A stretch of 64,000 nt of DNA from Alphaproteobacteria bacterium (GTDB taxonomy: Bacteria; Pseudomonadota; Alphaproteobacteria; UBA8366), in assembly GCA_009377445.1 (NCBI GenBank), contig WHUA01000002.1, positions 186,001-250,000 of the forward strand, given 5' to 3'. Each line of letters starts with the position of its first letter. Positions within the stretch are counted from its first letter, which is position 1. This document shows, piece after piece, positions 57,177 through 64,000 of the stretch. The notes below the pieces were generated by a model that worked only from the letters and a program-made list of their open reading frames with translations, was not told where the DNA came from and did not search any database. A program made the translations under genes and the position numbers.

Positions 57177-57578
57177 ATGCTGGCCAGTGAAATGATGGCT
57201 GCCCACCCCGCCGCGCCGCGCGAGCCCGACGCGGCGCTCGCCCGGTTCATCGAGGAAGCCTTCACCTGCGCCCAGGCCTGCATCGCCTGCGCCGACGCCT
57301 GCCTTGCGGAAATGCGCATGCCGCAGCTCGTCCAGTGCATCCGCCTCAACGCCGATTGCGCCGACACCTGCGAAACATTGGGCCGGCTCGCATCGCGCCG
57401 CACCGGGCTGAACAAGGACGTCCTGCGGGGCGCGATCGAGCTCTGCGCCATGGCGTGCGGCCGCTGCGCCGAAGAGTGCGAGCGCCACGCCGCGAGCCAC
57501 CGCCATTGCGCGATCTGCGCCGAAGCCTGCCGGCGCTGCGCCCGGCAATGCCGCGTCACGCTGCGGAGCTTCGCCTGA
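57177..57578 (+). CDS. Four-helix-bundle copper-storage protein (Csp/DUF326)
   Basis: A 133-residue helical protein with 16 cysteines, mostly in CxxxC and CxxC spacing along the helices (CAQACIACADAC near the N-terminus, CAMACGRCAEEC in the middle, CAICAEACRRCARQC at the end). This is the signature of Csp proteins, which line the bundle core with Cu(I). There is no signal peptide, so it is cytosolic. The ATG at 57177 after TTGGAG is preferred; earlier in-frame starts would cross the hairpin at 57128. Confidence 0.88.
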   Translation: MLASEMMAAHPAAPREPDAALARFIEEAFTCAQACIACADACLAEMRMPQLVQCIRLNADCADTCETLGRLASRRTGLNKDVLRGAIELCAMACGRCAEECERHAASHRHCAICAEACRRCARQCRVTLRSFA

Positions 57579-57587
57579 GGGCGCCCG

Positions 57588-58397
57588 CTACAGCTCCTCG
57601 CTGACCTGCGCATAGGCGATCAGGGCGAACAGGCCGGTCCCGCCCAGCACGTTCCCGACGAACGCGGGAAGAATGTATGCAAAGACGGATTGGACGGCCG
57701 ACAGCTCCCCCTCGCACAGCAGCAGGAAGACCTCCGCCGCGCCGACGATCACATGCGTGAACTCGCCGATGCCGATGACCCAGGTGAAGGCGACGATGAG
57801 CCAGAATTCGTTTCCCTTGGCGTCCGGCAAGGTCCAGACGAGCGCCGCCACGAGGAATCCGGCCAGCACGCCGAGCATGATGATCTCGAACGGCCCTTTT
57901 TCGGCCAGGTGACGCGATATCTCCAGCGCGGCGGCGAGCTGCTCCACGCCGACGAGATGCAGATAGTAGGCCAAGGCCGCCGACACCAACGTCCCGACGA
58001 GGTTTGCGGCGAACACCACGCCCCACAGCCGGCCGACGCAATAAAGGTTGCGCCACGTCCGTTCGGCAAGGAGCGGCAAAATCACCGTGATCGTGTTCTC
58101 GGTGAAGAGCTGCAGCCGGCCGAAGATCACGATGAGGAACCCGACGGGATAGCCGAACGCGACGATCAGCACGCGCCAGCCGGCGTCCGGCAGATGCTGA
58201 AACAGGAACGCCTGGGTGTAGAGCGACGTGCTGAGGGCGATCCCCGCGGCGATGCCCGACCACCAAAGGGAATTCAGCGGCCTTTCGAGCTCTGCGCTGC
58301 CCTCCTGGCGGATCGTTTCGTAAACGGTGGTCGCACGGAGCCGGGAGCTCTCGTCGACTTCCTGCTGCTCGGTTTTCGTCCGGCTATTGCGCGGCAC
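57588..58397 (-). CDS. Formate/nitrite-type channel (FNT family)
   Basis: A 269-residue membrane protein with six helices and two half-pore repeats: FGRLQLFTENTITVI in the first and IVGAAEVFLLLCEG in the second. The group with a charged N-terminal tail (here about 40 residues) is often placed in stress clusters and may not move formate. It converges on the Csp gene. Confidence 0.85.
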   Translation of the reverse strand: MPRNSRTKTEQQEVDESSRLRATTVYETIRQEGSAELERPLNSLWWSGIAAGIALSTSLYTQAFLFQHLPDAGWRVLIVAFGYPVGFLIVIFGRLQLFTENTITVILPLLAERTWRNLYCVGRLWGVVFAANLVGTLVSAALAYYLHLVGVEQLAAALEISRHLAEKGPFEIIMLGVLAGFLVAALVWTLPDAKGNEFWLIVAFTWVIGIGEFTHVIVGAAEVFLLLCEGELSAVQSVFAYILPAFVGNVLGGTGLFALIAYAQVSEEL

Positions 58398-58471
58398 CCG
58401 GATTCCCCTGGCCCGCCTAAGGCTCTTTGGGCATCGTCGCGTGCCGATGCTCGGCCGCGGGTCTCATTCGC

Positions 58472-59203
58472 TCAGCTCTCGGACATGGCTGAAACCGAGC
58501 CGAACCCGTTGGTCACCGCCCACACGGCGGCCTGCGTGCGATTCTGCAGGCCGAGCTTTCGCAGCAGCGCTTTCATCTGCACCTTGACGGTCGCCTCGGT
58601 ATTGCCGAGACGCCGCGCGATCATCTTGTTGGAATCGCCTTGAACGAGGTAGTCCAGGATCCTGATCTGCTGCCCGGAGAACCGCATGTTCCGCCGCGGC
58701 GCGCTCTTGATCACGGGCGCGGGGCTGCGGTCGTTGTAGCGCATCGTCGAAAAGCGCGACAACGCAAGCTGTGTCGGAAACACCTTCTTTCCGTTGAGGA
58801 CGAGCATCAGCGCCACCTGCAGCGCGGAGATCGAAATGTCCTTCATCAAATAACCATACGCATTCACCTTCAGGCTGGCGGCATAGACTTCGAAGGAAAA
58901 CCTGTCCGTCACGACGACGCACGGCGTGCCCGGGAAGCAAAGCGCCTGCTGAAGCTGCTCCTCCGCCTCCATCCCCGGCGAAACGTCGAGGAGGACGATA
59001 TCCCAGTCCCCGCCGTTGAGCCGCCCGGCATCGGCGTTCTTGGCCGTGTCGACCGCCGCGAACGGCCAGCCCGACAGGGCCGTGGCGAGGCCGCTGCGGA
59101 ACAGGCTGCAATCGCTTACGATGAGGAGCGTGGCATCGTCGATCTCGTTGAACGACGCGTCTGCGGACCGGGAAGTGGAAGCGACTGCATCGGCCTCGAG
59201 CAT
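58472..59203 (-). CDS. LuxR-family response regulator
   Basis: A 243-residue regulator with an N-terminal receiver-like domain and a C-terminal GerE helix-turn-helix (IRILDYLVQGDSNKMIARRLGNTEATVKVQMK-type segment, residues about 173-205). The phospho-acceptor Asp is in VLLDVSPGM and Lys in YLMKDIS, but the usual Asp-Asp pair near residue 30 is reduced to one Asp (IVSDCSLF). It may be an atypical, partly phosphorylation-independent regulator. The ATG at 59203 is used. An EcfG site lies upstream. Confidence 0.88.
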   Translation of the reverse strand: MLEADAVASTSRSADASFNEIDDATLLIVSDCSLFRSGLATALSGWPFAAVDTAKNADAGRLNGGDWDIVLLDVSPGMEAEEQLQQALCFPGTPCVVVTDRFSFEVYAASLKVNAYGYLMKDISISALQVALMLVLNGKKVFPTQLALSRFSTMRYNDRSPAPVIKSAPRRNMRFSGQQIRILDYLVQGDSNKMIARRLGNTEATVKVQMKALLRKLGLQNRTQAAVWAVTNGFGSVSAMSES

Positions 59204-59239
59204 TGTTGCGCCTCCAGCATTTAGTTCGGATGAAGGGCA

Positions 59240-59264
59240 AACGCCATTACCCGTATTATGTTCC
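59240..59264 (-). promoter_or_regulatory. EcfG-type promoter before the LuxR-type gene
   Basis: On the minus strand GGAAC, 16 bases, CGTT, 37 bases before the start. Spacing and both boxes are consensus. Confidence 0.7.
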
Positions 59265-59303
59265 GCCTGAAAACGTAAAATTTCCTCCGCTCCGGCGGGC
59301 TTG

Positions 59304-59328
59304 GGAACGCATGCCCGCATCGCCCGTT
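59304..59328 (+). promoter_or_regulatory. EcfG-type promoter before the PRC-barrel gene
   Basis: GGAAC, 16 bases, CGTT, 43 bases before the GTG start. It is divergent from the LuxR-gene site, 40 bases away. Confidence 0.72.
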
Positions 59329-59371
59329 TAATCGAAGCCCGGAACCGGGAAACAAAAGCGAGGCTTCATCC

Positions 59372-60013
59372 GTGAGAAGGTTTGTCGCAGTCCTTGCCGT
59401 CGCATTCTGCCTGTCCGCCGCAACGTCGGCGGAGGCGCAGCCGGAGCAGCCGATCGCGCTGAGCCAGATCCTCGGCGCGCCGCTATGGGCCGCCGGCGGG
59501 CGGCAACCGGCGATCGGCTCCGTGGAAGACCTGATCGTCGCGGACGATGGCCGCGTCCAGGTGATCGTCCAGGTGATCGGCCAGGCGATCGGCCAGGCGA
59601 TCGTCCAGGCGATCGTACCGGACGGCGGGAGCGGTGCGGCCGGCCGCATCGTTCCATGGAACGATCTCGCATACGACGCCGTCCGCAACGAATTCACGCT
59701 CCGCGCGGGCGGCAGCCTCGCCGGCTTCCAGGTTTGGGTGGAGCCTGGGACGGAAGCGCCGGGAACCGCCGGCAAGCTGCTCGCATCGAAGCTCCTCGAG
59801 GGTCTCGTGAAGTCGCCGCAGGGAGAGGATCGCGGCGAGGTGAAGGATGTGCACATCGGCCGGGATGGGACCATCCGGCAGGTCTTCTTCATCCGCGATC
59901 AGCGGATGGCGTCGATTCCATGGGCCGGCGTGGTAGTGCTCCCGGAGCAATCGGAAATTTCCGCGGCGCCGGGAACGGAGGCGATCATCGTGGTCGACCG
60001 GAAAAAGCTGTGA
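59372..60013 (+). CDS. PRC-barrel domain envelope protein
   Basis: A 213-residue exported protein with a signal peptide (residues 1-22, TSAEAQPE). Two PRC-barrel domains are visible, the first around residues 30-110 and the second around 135-205 (GEVKDVHIGRDGTIRQVFFI). Their role is unknown but such proteins are common among stress-induced genes. Between strands of the first barrel lies a run of five four-residue repeats from a 12-bp tandem repeat (59555-59614). Confidence 0.82.
   Translation: MRRFVAVLAVAFCLSAATSAEAQPEQPIALSQILGAPLWAAGGRQPAIGSVEDLIVADDGRVQVIVQVIGQAIGQAIVQAIVPDGGSGAAGRIVPWNDLAYDAVRNEFTLRAGGSLAGFQVWVEPGTEAPGTAGKLLASKLLEGLVKSPQGEDRGEVKDVHIGRDGTIRQVFFIRDQRMASIPWAGVVVLPEQSEISAAPGTEAIIVVDRKKL
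59555..59614. repeat. In-frame 12-bp tandem repeat in the PRC-barrel gene
   Basis: Five units of GTCCAGGTGATC/GGCCAGGCGATC type give VQVI, VQVI, GQAI, GQAI, VQAI. It extends a beta-strand-like segment and keeps the frame. Confidence 0.85.
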
Positions 60014-60041
60014 GCGGCCGCCAACGGGGCAGCCGCGGGGG

Positions 60042-60187
60042 AATCGCATTTGAGGGCGCTCGCGGCGATTGGGATAAGCGGCGTGCGTGCTTCGACAGGC
60101 TCAGCATGAGGGTTCTTCTCAATGCCACGAAGATTCTCCCTCATCCTGAGCCCGTCGAAGGACGCACGGCATTCGTGCAAGATACGC
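60042..60187. repeat. Family B composite repeat, copy 3 (inverted)
   Basis: Reverse complement of the units at 11129 and 12520, including the CGCAAATGCGATT tail and the ATTCGTGCAAGATACG end. It sits between the PRC-barrel gene and a short hypothetical gene. The long separation from the other copies (about 48 kb) and near-identity point to a recently moved or gene-converted element. Confidence 0.87.
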
Positions 60188-60227
60188 AATGCGATAGCCT
60201 TGGAGCACCCCCGGGGCAGCCGCGGGT

Positions 60228-60443
60228 TTACCCGTCCAGATCCCCTGCCGGAACGAACAGGCGCGCGTCCTTGAGAGCCGATATGGAGTAGAGGCGCACG
60301 CCCAGGTCGTAGCTCAGGATGCGGACACGGGTGCGCGCGTGCGGCAGTCCGTCTGCCGGCGTGAAAAGCTCCAATACTTCCAAGGTGTAGCCCGGCGAAT
60401 CGGCCTTCTTCAAGCGCGTGCCGGCGTCGATTTCATACCGCAT
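60228..60443 (-). CDS. Small hypothetical protein
   Basis: A 71-residue soluble protein, mixed charged and hydrophobic, with no signal or motif known to me (MRYEIDAGTRLKKAD at the start, ARTRVRILSYDLGVRLY in the middle). The frame is clear, and a GGAAAACC purine-rich run precedes the ATG. It lies among the stress genes but has no visible EcfG site. Confidence 0.55.
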   Translation of the reverse strand: MRYEIDAGTRLKKADSPGYTLEVLELFTPADGLPHARTRVRILSYDLGVRLYSISALKDARLFVPAGDLDG

Positions 60444-60541
60444 CGGTTTTCCTTCCGCCCTGCCCTCGCAAGCTCAGGCAACGCGCCCTCATATTACAAC
60501 GATCGCGCGAAAGGGCTAAATCTATTCGCGCATCTGCTGCG

Positions 60542-60838
60542 TCACGGCGTCGACGAGCTCGGCGGCTTCGGCGCGCGGGAAGCGGGCGTTTCGCCATTCG
60601 CGCCGGGAGCGCGCGACGCCGGATCGGCAAACGATGCCGGCTGGCCGCTGCCGCGCGGCCGCCTGACGGGAGGCTTCGCCCCCTTCGCCCGTTTCGCCGG
60701 CGACGACGCCTCGCTTTCGATCATCCGGCGGGCCTTTTCCCAGTGCTCGCCTTCCTTTCCTTCGGGACATCCTTCGTCCTTCCAGAGCTGATAGGCGCGC
60801 TCGCGGATGCGCATCTCCTGGTCCATCGACGCCTCCAT
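60542..60838 (-). CDS. DUF2934-containing protein
   Basis: A 98-residue protein. Residues 8-45 (MRIRERAYQLWKDEGCPEGK, then GEHWEKARRMIES) match the short DUF2934 helix-loop-helix motif; the rest is low-complexity Pro/Ala/Arg. The function is unknown; the family is common next to trehalose and stress genes in alphaproteobacteria. An EcfG promoter lies directly upstream. Confidence 0.82.
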   Translation of the reverse strand: MEASMDQEMRIRERAYQLWKDEGCPEGKEGEHWEKARRMIESEASSPAKRAKGAKPPVRRPRGSGQPASFADPASRAPGANGETPASRAPKPPSSSTP

Positions 60839-60858
60839 TTCCGTCTCTCCATTCGGTC

Positions 60859-60884
60859 AACGCCGCCCGCGGGAACGCGGTTCC
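60859..60884 (-). promoter_or_regulatory. EcfG-type promoter before the DUF2934 gene
   Basis: On the minus strand GGAAC, 17 bases, CGTT, 21 bases before the start. Confidence 0.65.
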
Positions 60885-60922
60885 GTCGCGACGCCAAATT
60901 TCATATCGGCACGGCCGTTGCG

Positions 60923-63796
60923 CTACCGGCCGAGAAGGACCGCCGTCGGGAAACGGGCGAGAACTTCCGCCACGCGCAGGCGCGGCTGCCCCGAACAAGG
61001 CGCCACGGCGATATCGCCCGTCGCGAGGAGATTGCGAAATCGGCATTGCTTCAAGGCATCGGGAACGACGACCGCACGCTCGCCCCATGCCGATCCGAGC
61101 GGCGGCGCCCGGCCGTCGCCGAGCGACGAGACGAAACGCGGCGCCACCACGACGAGCGCCGTCCCCTCCCAAACGCGGGCGAACGCGAGGACGCGCCCCT
61201 CCGCATCCTCCTCGACGGCGAGCGGAACGTAGGAGCCCTGGCGGAACAGCATGGGGTTCTCGCGGCGCGCCCGCAGCAGGCTGCGCAGCACATGGAGCTT
61301 CACCTCGCCGGTCTTCCAGCTCTGCAGCATCGATTCGGTGCGTCCGCCGCCGTCGTCGATCCGCCCGGCGGCCGCGCGGCGCAGGGCGTAATCCACGGGC
61401 CTGCGATTGTCCGGGTCGACCAGCGACAGGTCCCACAGCTCGGCGCCCTGGTAGGTATCCGGCACGCCCGGCACGCACAGCTTCAGCGTCAATTGGGCCA
61501 AGCTGTTGATCAGGCCAAGCCTGGCGATCCGGCGGATAAAAGGCAGCGCCGCATCGAAGAACGGATTTGGCCGCCCGGCGTCCAGCGAAGCGGCGACGAA
61601 GGCGCCCAGCGCCTTCTCGTAATCCGGATTGGGATTGGTCCAGCTCGACACGCGCTTCGCCTCGCGCACCGCCTTCATGGCATACCCTTCGACGCGCGCG
61701 GCGAAACGGGCCATCGCGCCGGGGTCGCCGGCATCGTCCAGCAGTTCCATCGGCCAGGAGCCGACCATGGCCTGATAGACGAGGTATTCGTCGATCCGGT
61801 CCGGCGCCTCGCCGTCGTCGAGCTGGGTCTTGTGGCGCTTGTTGAGGCGGGCCCAGTGCCGCAGCACGGCTTCCCATTCCCTCGGCAGCTCCGACAGCAC
61901 GTTCAGGCGCGCGCGCACGTCCTCGCCCCGCTTCGTGTCGTGCGTGGATGTCGCGAGCATCGCCGCCGGCCAATGGCGCAGGCGGTCCTGATTCATGTAG
62001 TCGAAGGCGGCCGGCGTCGTGCCGAAACGCCGGGGGTCGCCGCCGACCTCGTTCAACGACAGCAGCGGCACGTAGCGATAGAACGACGTGTCCTCCAGCG
62101 ATTTCGCCATCATGGGGCCGGTATACTGTTGGAACTTCATGGCGGCGCGGACGGCGGCGGCGCGCGGGAAGCCGCTTCGTGACCTGCGGACGAGATCGCC
62201 GGTGAGCAGGCCCTCGATGAAGTCGAATATGCTGGGATCGGGGATGACGGTCTGCTTCTTCGCCTGCCGCACCGCCCATTCGATGTAGCGCCGGTCCGCC
62301 GCGGCGCACTGCCGGCCGGTCACGTAGGTCCGGTAGACGGTGAACCGGGCGACGACTTCGCGGATCGCGAACAGCAACGCCTCGCGCGTGTAGTCCCGCG
62401 TCGACCAGTTCGCTTCGGCGATGCGGTCGAAGGCGTTGGCCAGTACGTTCAGCTCGCTGACCAGCTCGTGGTCCATGAGCCGGCGCTTGGACCTGTCCAG
62501 GACCTCGTCGAAGGCCGCGCGCTCGCCGGTGAAGCGCTGGTAGGCCCTGACCAGCGGCCGCTCGCCCGCGGGATCGACGAACAGGCCATTGAGCTGATTG
62601 AGGAAGTCGTATCCGGTCGTCCCGGAGACCGGCCAGTCCTCGGGAAGCCGCTCGTGGTGGGCGAGGATCTTCTCGACGATGATGTAGAAGGGCCCGCCGC
62701 CTTGCCGCTCCTCGCGGACGCGGTCGCGCAACCGGCGGCAATAGCCGGCCGGGTCGTATAGTCCGTCGATATGATCGATCCGCAGGCCGTCGATCACGCC
62801 GTCGCGCGCCCAGGCGAGCACGCGCGCGTGGGTCGCTTCGAAGACATCGGCCAGCTCGACGCGGATGCCCGCCAGGTCGTTGATGTCGAAGAACCGGCGG
62901 TAGTTGATCTCATGTGCCGCGACGCGCCAGTACGCCAGCCGGTAGGCCTGCGCCTCCAGCATCCGGTGCAGCAGCAGGCAGTTGCCCGCCGACCCCGGCG
63001 GGCCGCCATACGCCCGCAGCCCAGCCGCCACGAATTCGCGGAACGATTCCGACGAACGTGCGAGCGCGGCCAGCTCCTTCTTCAGGGCCTCCGCGCGATC
63101 GCGGCCGGTCCGGCGAACCGCGAGGGACGCCCGCCGGCCCGGGGGCGATCCGTACGCCGCGCGCAGCCTGTCGAGCGGCTCGCGAAACCGGCCGCAACTT
63201 TCCGCATTGCCAGCCAGGCTCAGCAGATGCTGCAGAAGAACGGCGTAGCTGCGTGGCCGCAGCGGCAGGAAATGCCCGTGGTAGTCCACGCCGAAGCGCC
63301 CGGATTCCGTGTCGAGCCGGAGCGCGAGCTCTCCCTTCCGCAAGATCTCGCCATAATGATCGCCCAGGATCGGCACCAGCACCTTGTTGCGCATTTCGCG
63401 CTTCGCCGGCTGCCACTCGATGTCGAGGTAATGCGCGAAGGGCGAGGTCTGCCCATATTCGAGAATATCCAGCCAGATTTGGTTGTCGGCCAGACCGATC
63501 CCCATGTGGTTCGGCACGAAATCGAGGATCAGGCCGAGCCCATGCCGGTGCAGGGCGGCGACGAGCGCGTCGAATTCCGCCTCGCTCCCAAGCTCGGGGT
63601 TGAGCGCGTTGTGATCGACGATATCGTAGCCGTGCATGCTGCCCGCGCGCGCCGCGAGGATGGGCGAGGCGTAGACATGGCTGACGCCGAGATCACGCAG
63701 ATAGGGAACGATCCGCGTCGCATCGCGGAAGGTGAAGCGCTTGTTGAATTGCAGACGATAGGTGGCGCGAGGCGGATCGGCGGCGCCCTTACCCAT
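60923..63796 (-). CDS. treY: Malto-oligosyltrehalose synthase
   Basis: A 957-residue GH13 enzyme that converts the reducing end of maltodextrins to a trehalosyl unit, the first step of the TreY/TreZ route to trehalose. Visible family regions are ATYRLQFNKRFTFRDAT at residue 10, YASPILAARAGSMHGYDIVDHN near 40, LILDFVPNHMGI near 88, GLRIDHIDGLYDP near 340 and the ATSTHDTKRGEDVRARL stretch near 625. It lies two bases after malQ on the same strand. Confidence 0.95.
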   Translation of the reverse strand: MGKGAADPPRATYRLQFNKRFTFRDATRIVPYLRDLGVSHVYASPILAARAGSMHGYDIVDHNALNPELGSEAEFDALVAALHRHGLGLILDFVPNHMGIGLADNQIWLDILEYGQTSPFAHYLDIEWQPAKREMRNKVLVPILGDHYGEILRKGELALRLDTESGRFGVDYHGHFLPLRPRSYAVLLQHLLSLAGNAESCGRFREPLDRLRAAYGSPPGRRASLAVRRTGRDRAEALKKELAALARSSESFREFVAAGLRAYGGPPGSAGNCLLLHRMLEAQAYRLAYWRVAAHEINYRRFFDINDLAGIRVELADVFEATHARVLAWARDGVIDGLRIDHIDGLYDPAGYCRRLRDRVREERQGGGPFYIIVEKILAHHERLPEDWPVSGTTGYDFLNQLNGLFVDPAGERPLVRAYQRFTGERAAFDEVLDRSKRRLMDHELVSELNVLANAFDRIAEANWSTRDYTREALLFAIREVVARFTVYRTYVTGRQCAAADRRYIEWAVRQAKKQTVIPDPSIFDFIEGLLTGDLVRRSRSGFPRAAAVRAAMKFQQYTGPMMAKSLEDTSFYRYVPLLSLNEVGGDPRRFGTTPAAFDYMNQDRLRHWPAAMLATSTHDTKRGEDVRARLNVLSELPREWEAVLRHWARLNKRHKTQLDDGEAPDRIDEYLVYQAMVGSWPMELLDDAGDPGAMARFAARVEGYAMKAVREAKRVSSWTNPNPDYEKALGAFVAASLDAGRPNPFFDAALPFIRRIARLGLINSLAQLTLKLCVPGVPDTYQGAELWDLSLVDPDNRRPVDYALRRAAAGRIDDGGGRTESMLQSWKTGEVKLHVLRSLLRARRENPMLFRQGSYVPLAVEEDAEGRVLAFARVWEGTALVVVAPRFVSSLGDGRAPPLGSAWGERAVVVPDALKQCRFRNLLATGDIAVAPCSGQPRLRVAEVLARFPTAVLLGR

Positions 63797-63798
63797 CC

Positions 63799-64000
63799 TC
63801 AGCCGCGTGCCTTGCCGCGCCGCCCCGGCCGCAGTTCGCGCAAGGCCTCGGCGAGGGCGCGGACGCGGGAATCGCCGGCCAGCGTCTCGATTGCCGGATC
63901 GAGCTTGCGCCGCCAGTTCGGCTGCTCCGTCGTGGTGCCCGGCAGGTTGACCTGGTCGGCTACGTCCAGGATGTCCTCAAGCTGCACGACCATGAGCCCG
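63799..64000 (-). CDS. malQ: 4-alpha-glucanotransferase, 3' end only
   Basis: Only the last 66 or so residues are in the window; the gene runs off the right edge. The segment VVQLEDILDVADQVNLPGT followed by TEQPNWRRKL is the conserved C-terminus of MalQ. Coupling to treY (two-base gap) fits a glycogen-to-trehalose operon that usually also includes treZ and glgX. Confidence 0.85.
   Translation of the reverse strand, partial: GLMVVQLEDILDVADQVNLPGTTTEQPNWRRKLDPAIETLAGDSRVRALAEALRELRPGRRGKARG

Noticed and set aside
11129..60187. CRISPR arrays or insertion sequences made from the dispersed repeats
   Set aside because: The repeats are few, far apart and palindromic, with no regular spacers and no cas or transposase genes nearby.

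Overview
The window is high-GC, gene-dense DNA from an alphaproteobacterium, probably Hyphomicrobiales or Rhodospirillales. This rests on several TRAP transporters, an assimilatory nasA-nirD-nirB operon, tandem crcB genes, a treY/malQ trehalose block, many short palindromic intergenic repeats, and a row of GGAAC-N16/17-CGTT sites that match the alphaproteobacterial general-stress sigma factor EcfG. No rRNA, tRNA, transposase, integrase or CRISPR array was seen.

Layout. 0.4-6.0 kb: a TRAP transporter (dctM, dctQ) with three tandem paralogous substrate-binding proteins. 6.2-17.1 kb: a stand-alone LigD-type polymerase, a molybdopterin dehydrogenase subunit with a LysR regulator, an acetyltransferase, an MFS transporter, a hybrid histidine kinase, coupled pagL-cbiX, and a metallo-beta-lactamase-fold hydrolase. 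17.3-20.2 kb: a second, complete TRAP system. 20.4-21.7 kb: an MlaC-like protein and a small lipoprotein.

21.7-39.1 kb is the most distinctive region and looks like a two-armed aryl-polyene/xanthomonadin-type pigment locus. The left arm holds a chorismatase of the XanB2/FkbO/Hyg5 type, two crcB genes, a methyltransferase, a flavin-dependent halogenase-like enzyme with WxWxIP, a glycosyltransferase and a lipoprotein. The right arm is a tightly overlapping ten-gene operon on the minus strand: acyl carrier protein, COG4648 membrane protein, acyl-AMP ligase, hot-dog dehydratase, LpxL-like acyltransferase, LolA-like protein, MMPL exporter, ketosynthase, ketosynthase-like chain-length factor and a second dehydratase. 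Between the arms, about 27.2-30.24 kb is visibly AT-richer and carries only small unrecognised, mostly membrane or secreted genes, so it looks like inserted DNA.

39.3-44.3 kb is a TetR-controlled RND efflux pair with a palindromic operator. 44.5-50.7 kb is the nitrate/nitrite assimilation operon with siroheme synthesis, followed by a TauE/SafE exporter. 52-55 kb holds an HtrA protease and an S10 peptidase. 55.2-60.9 kb is a cluster of small stress-type genes (BON, receiver-only regulator, copper-storage protein, FNT channel, LuxR regulator, PRC-barrel, DUF2934), five of which are preceded by EcfG-type promoter sequences. The window ends in treY and the 3' end of malQ.

Three families of palindromic repeats sit between genes, and two copies run into the 3' ends of coding regions.
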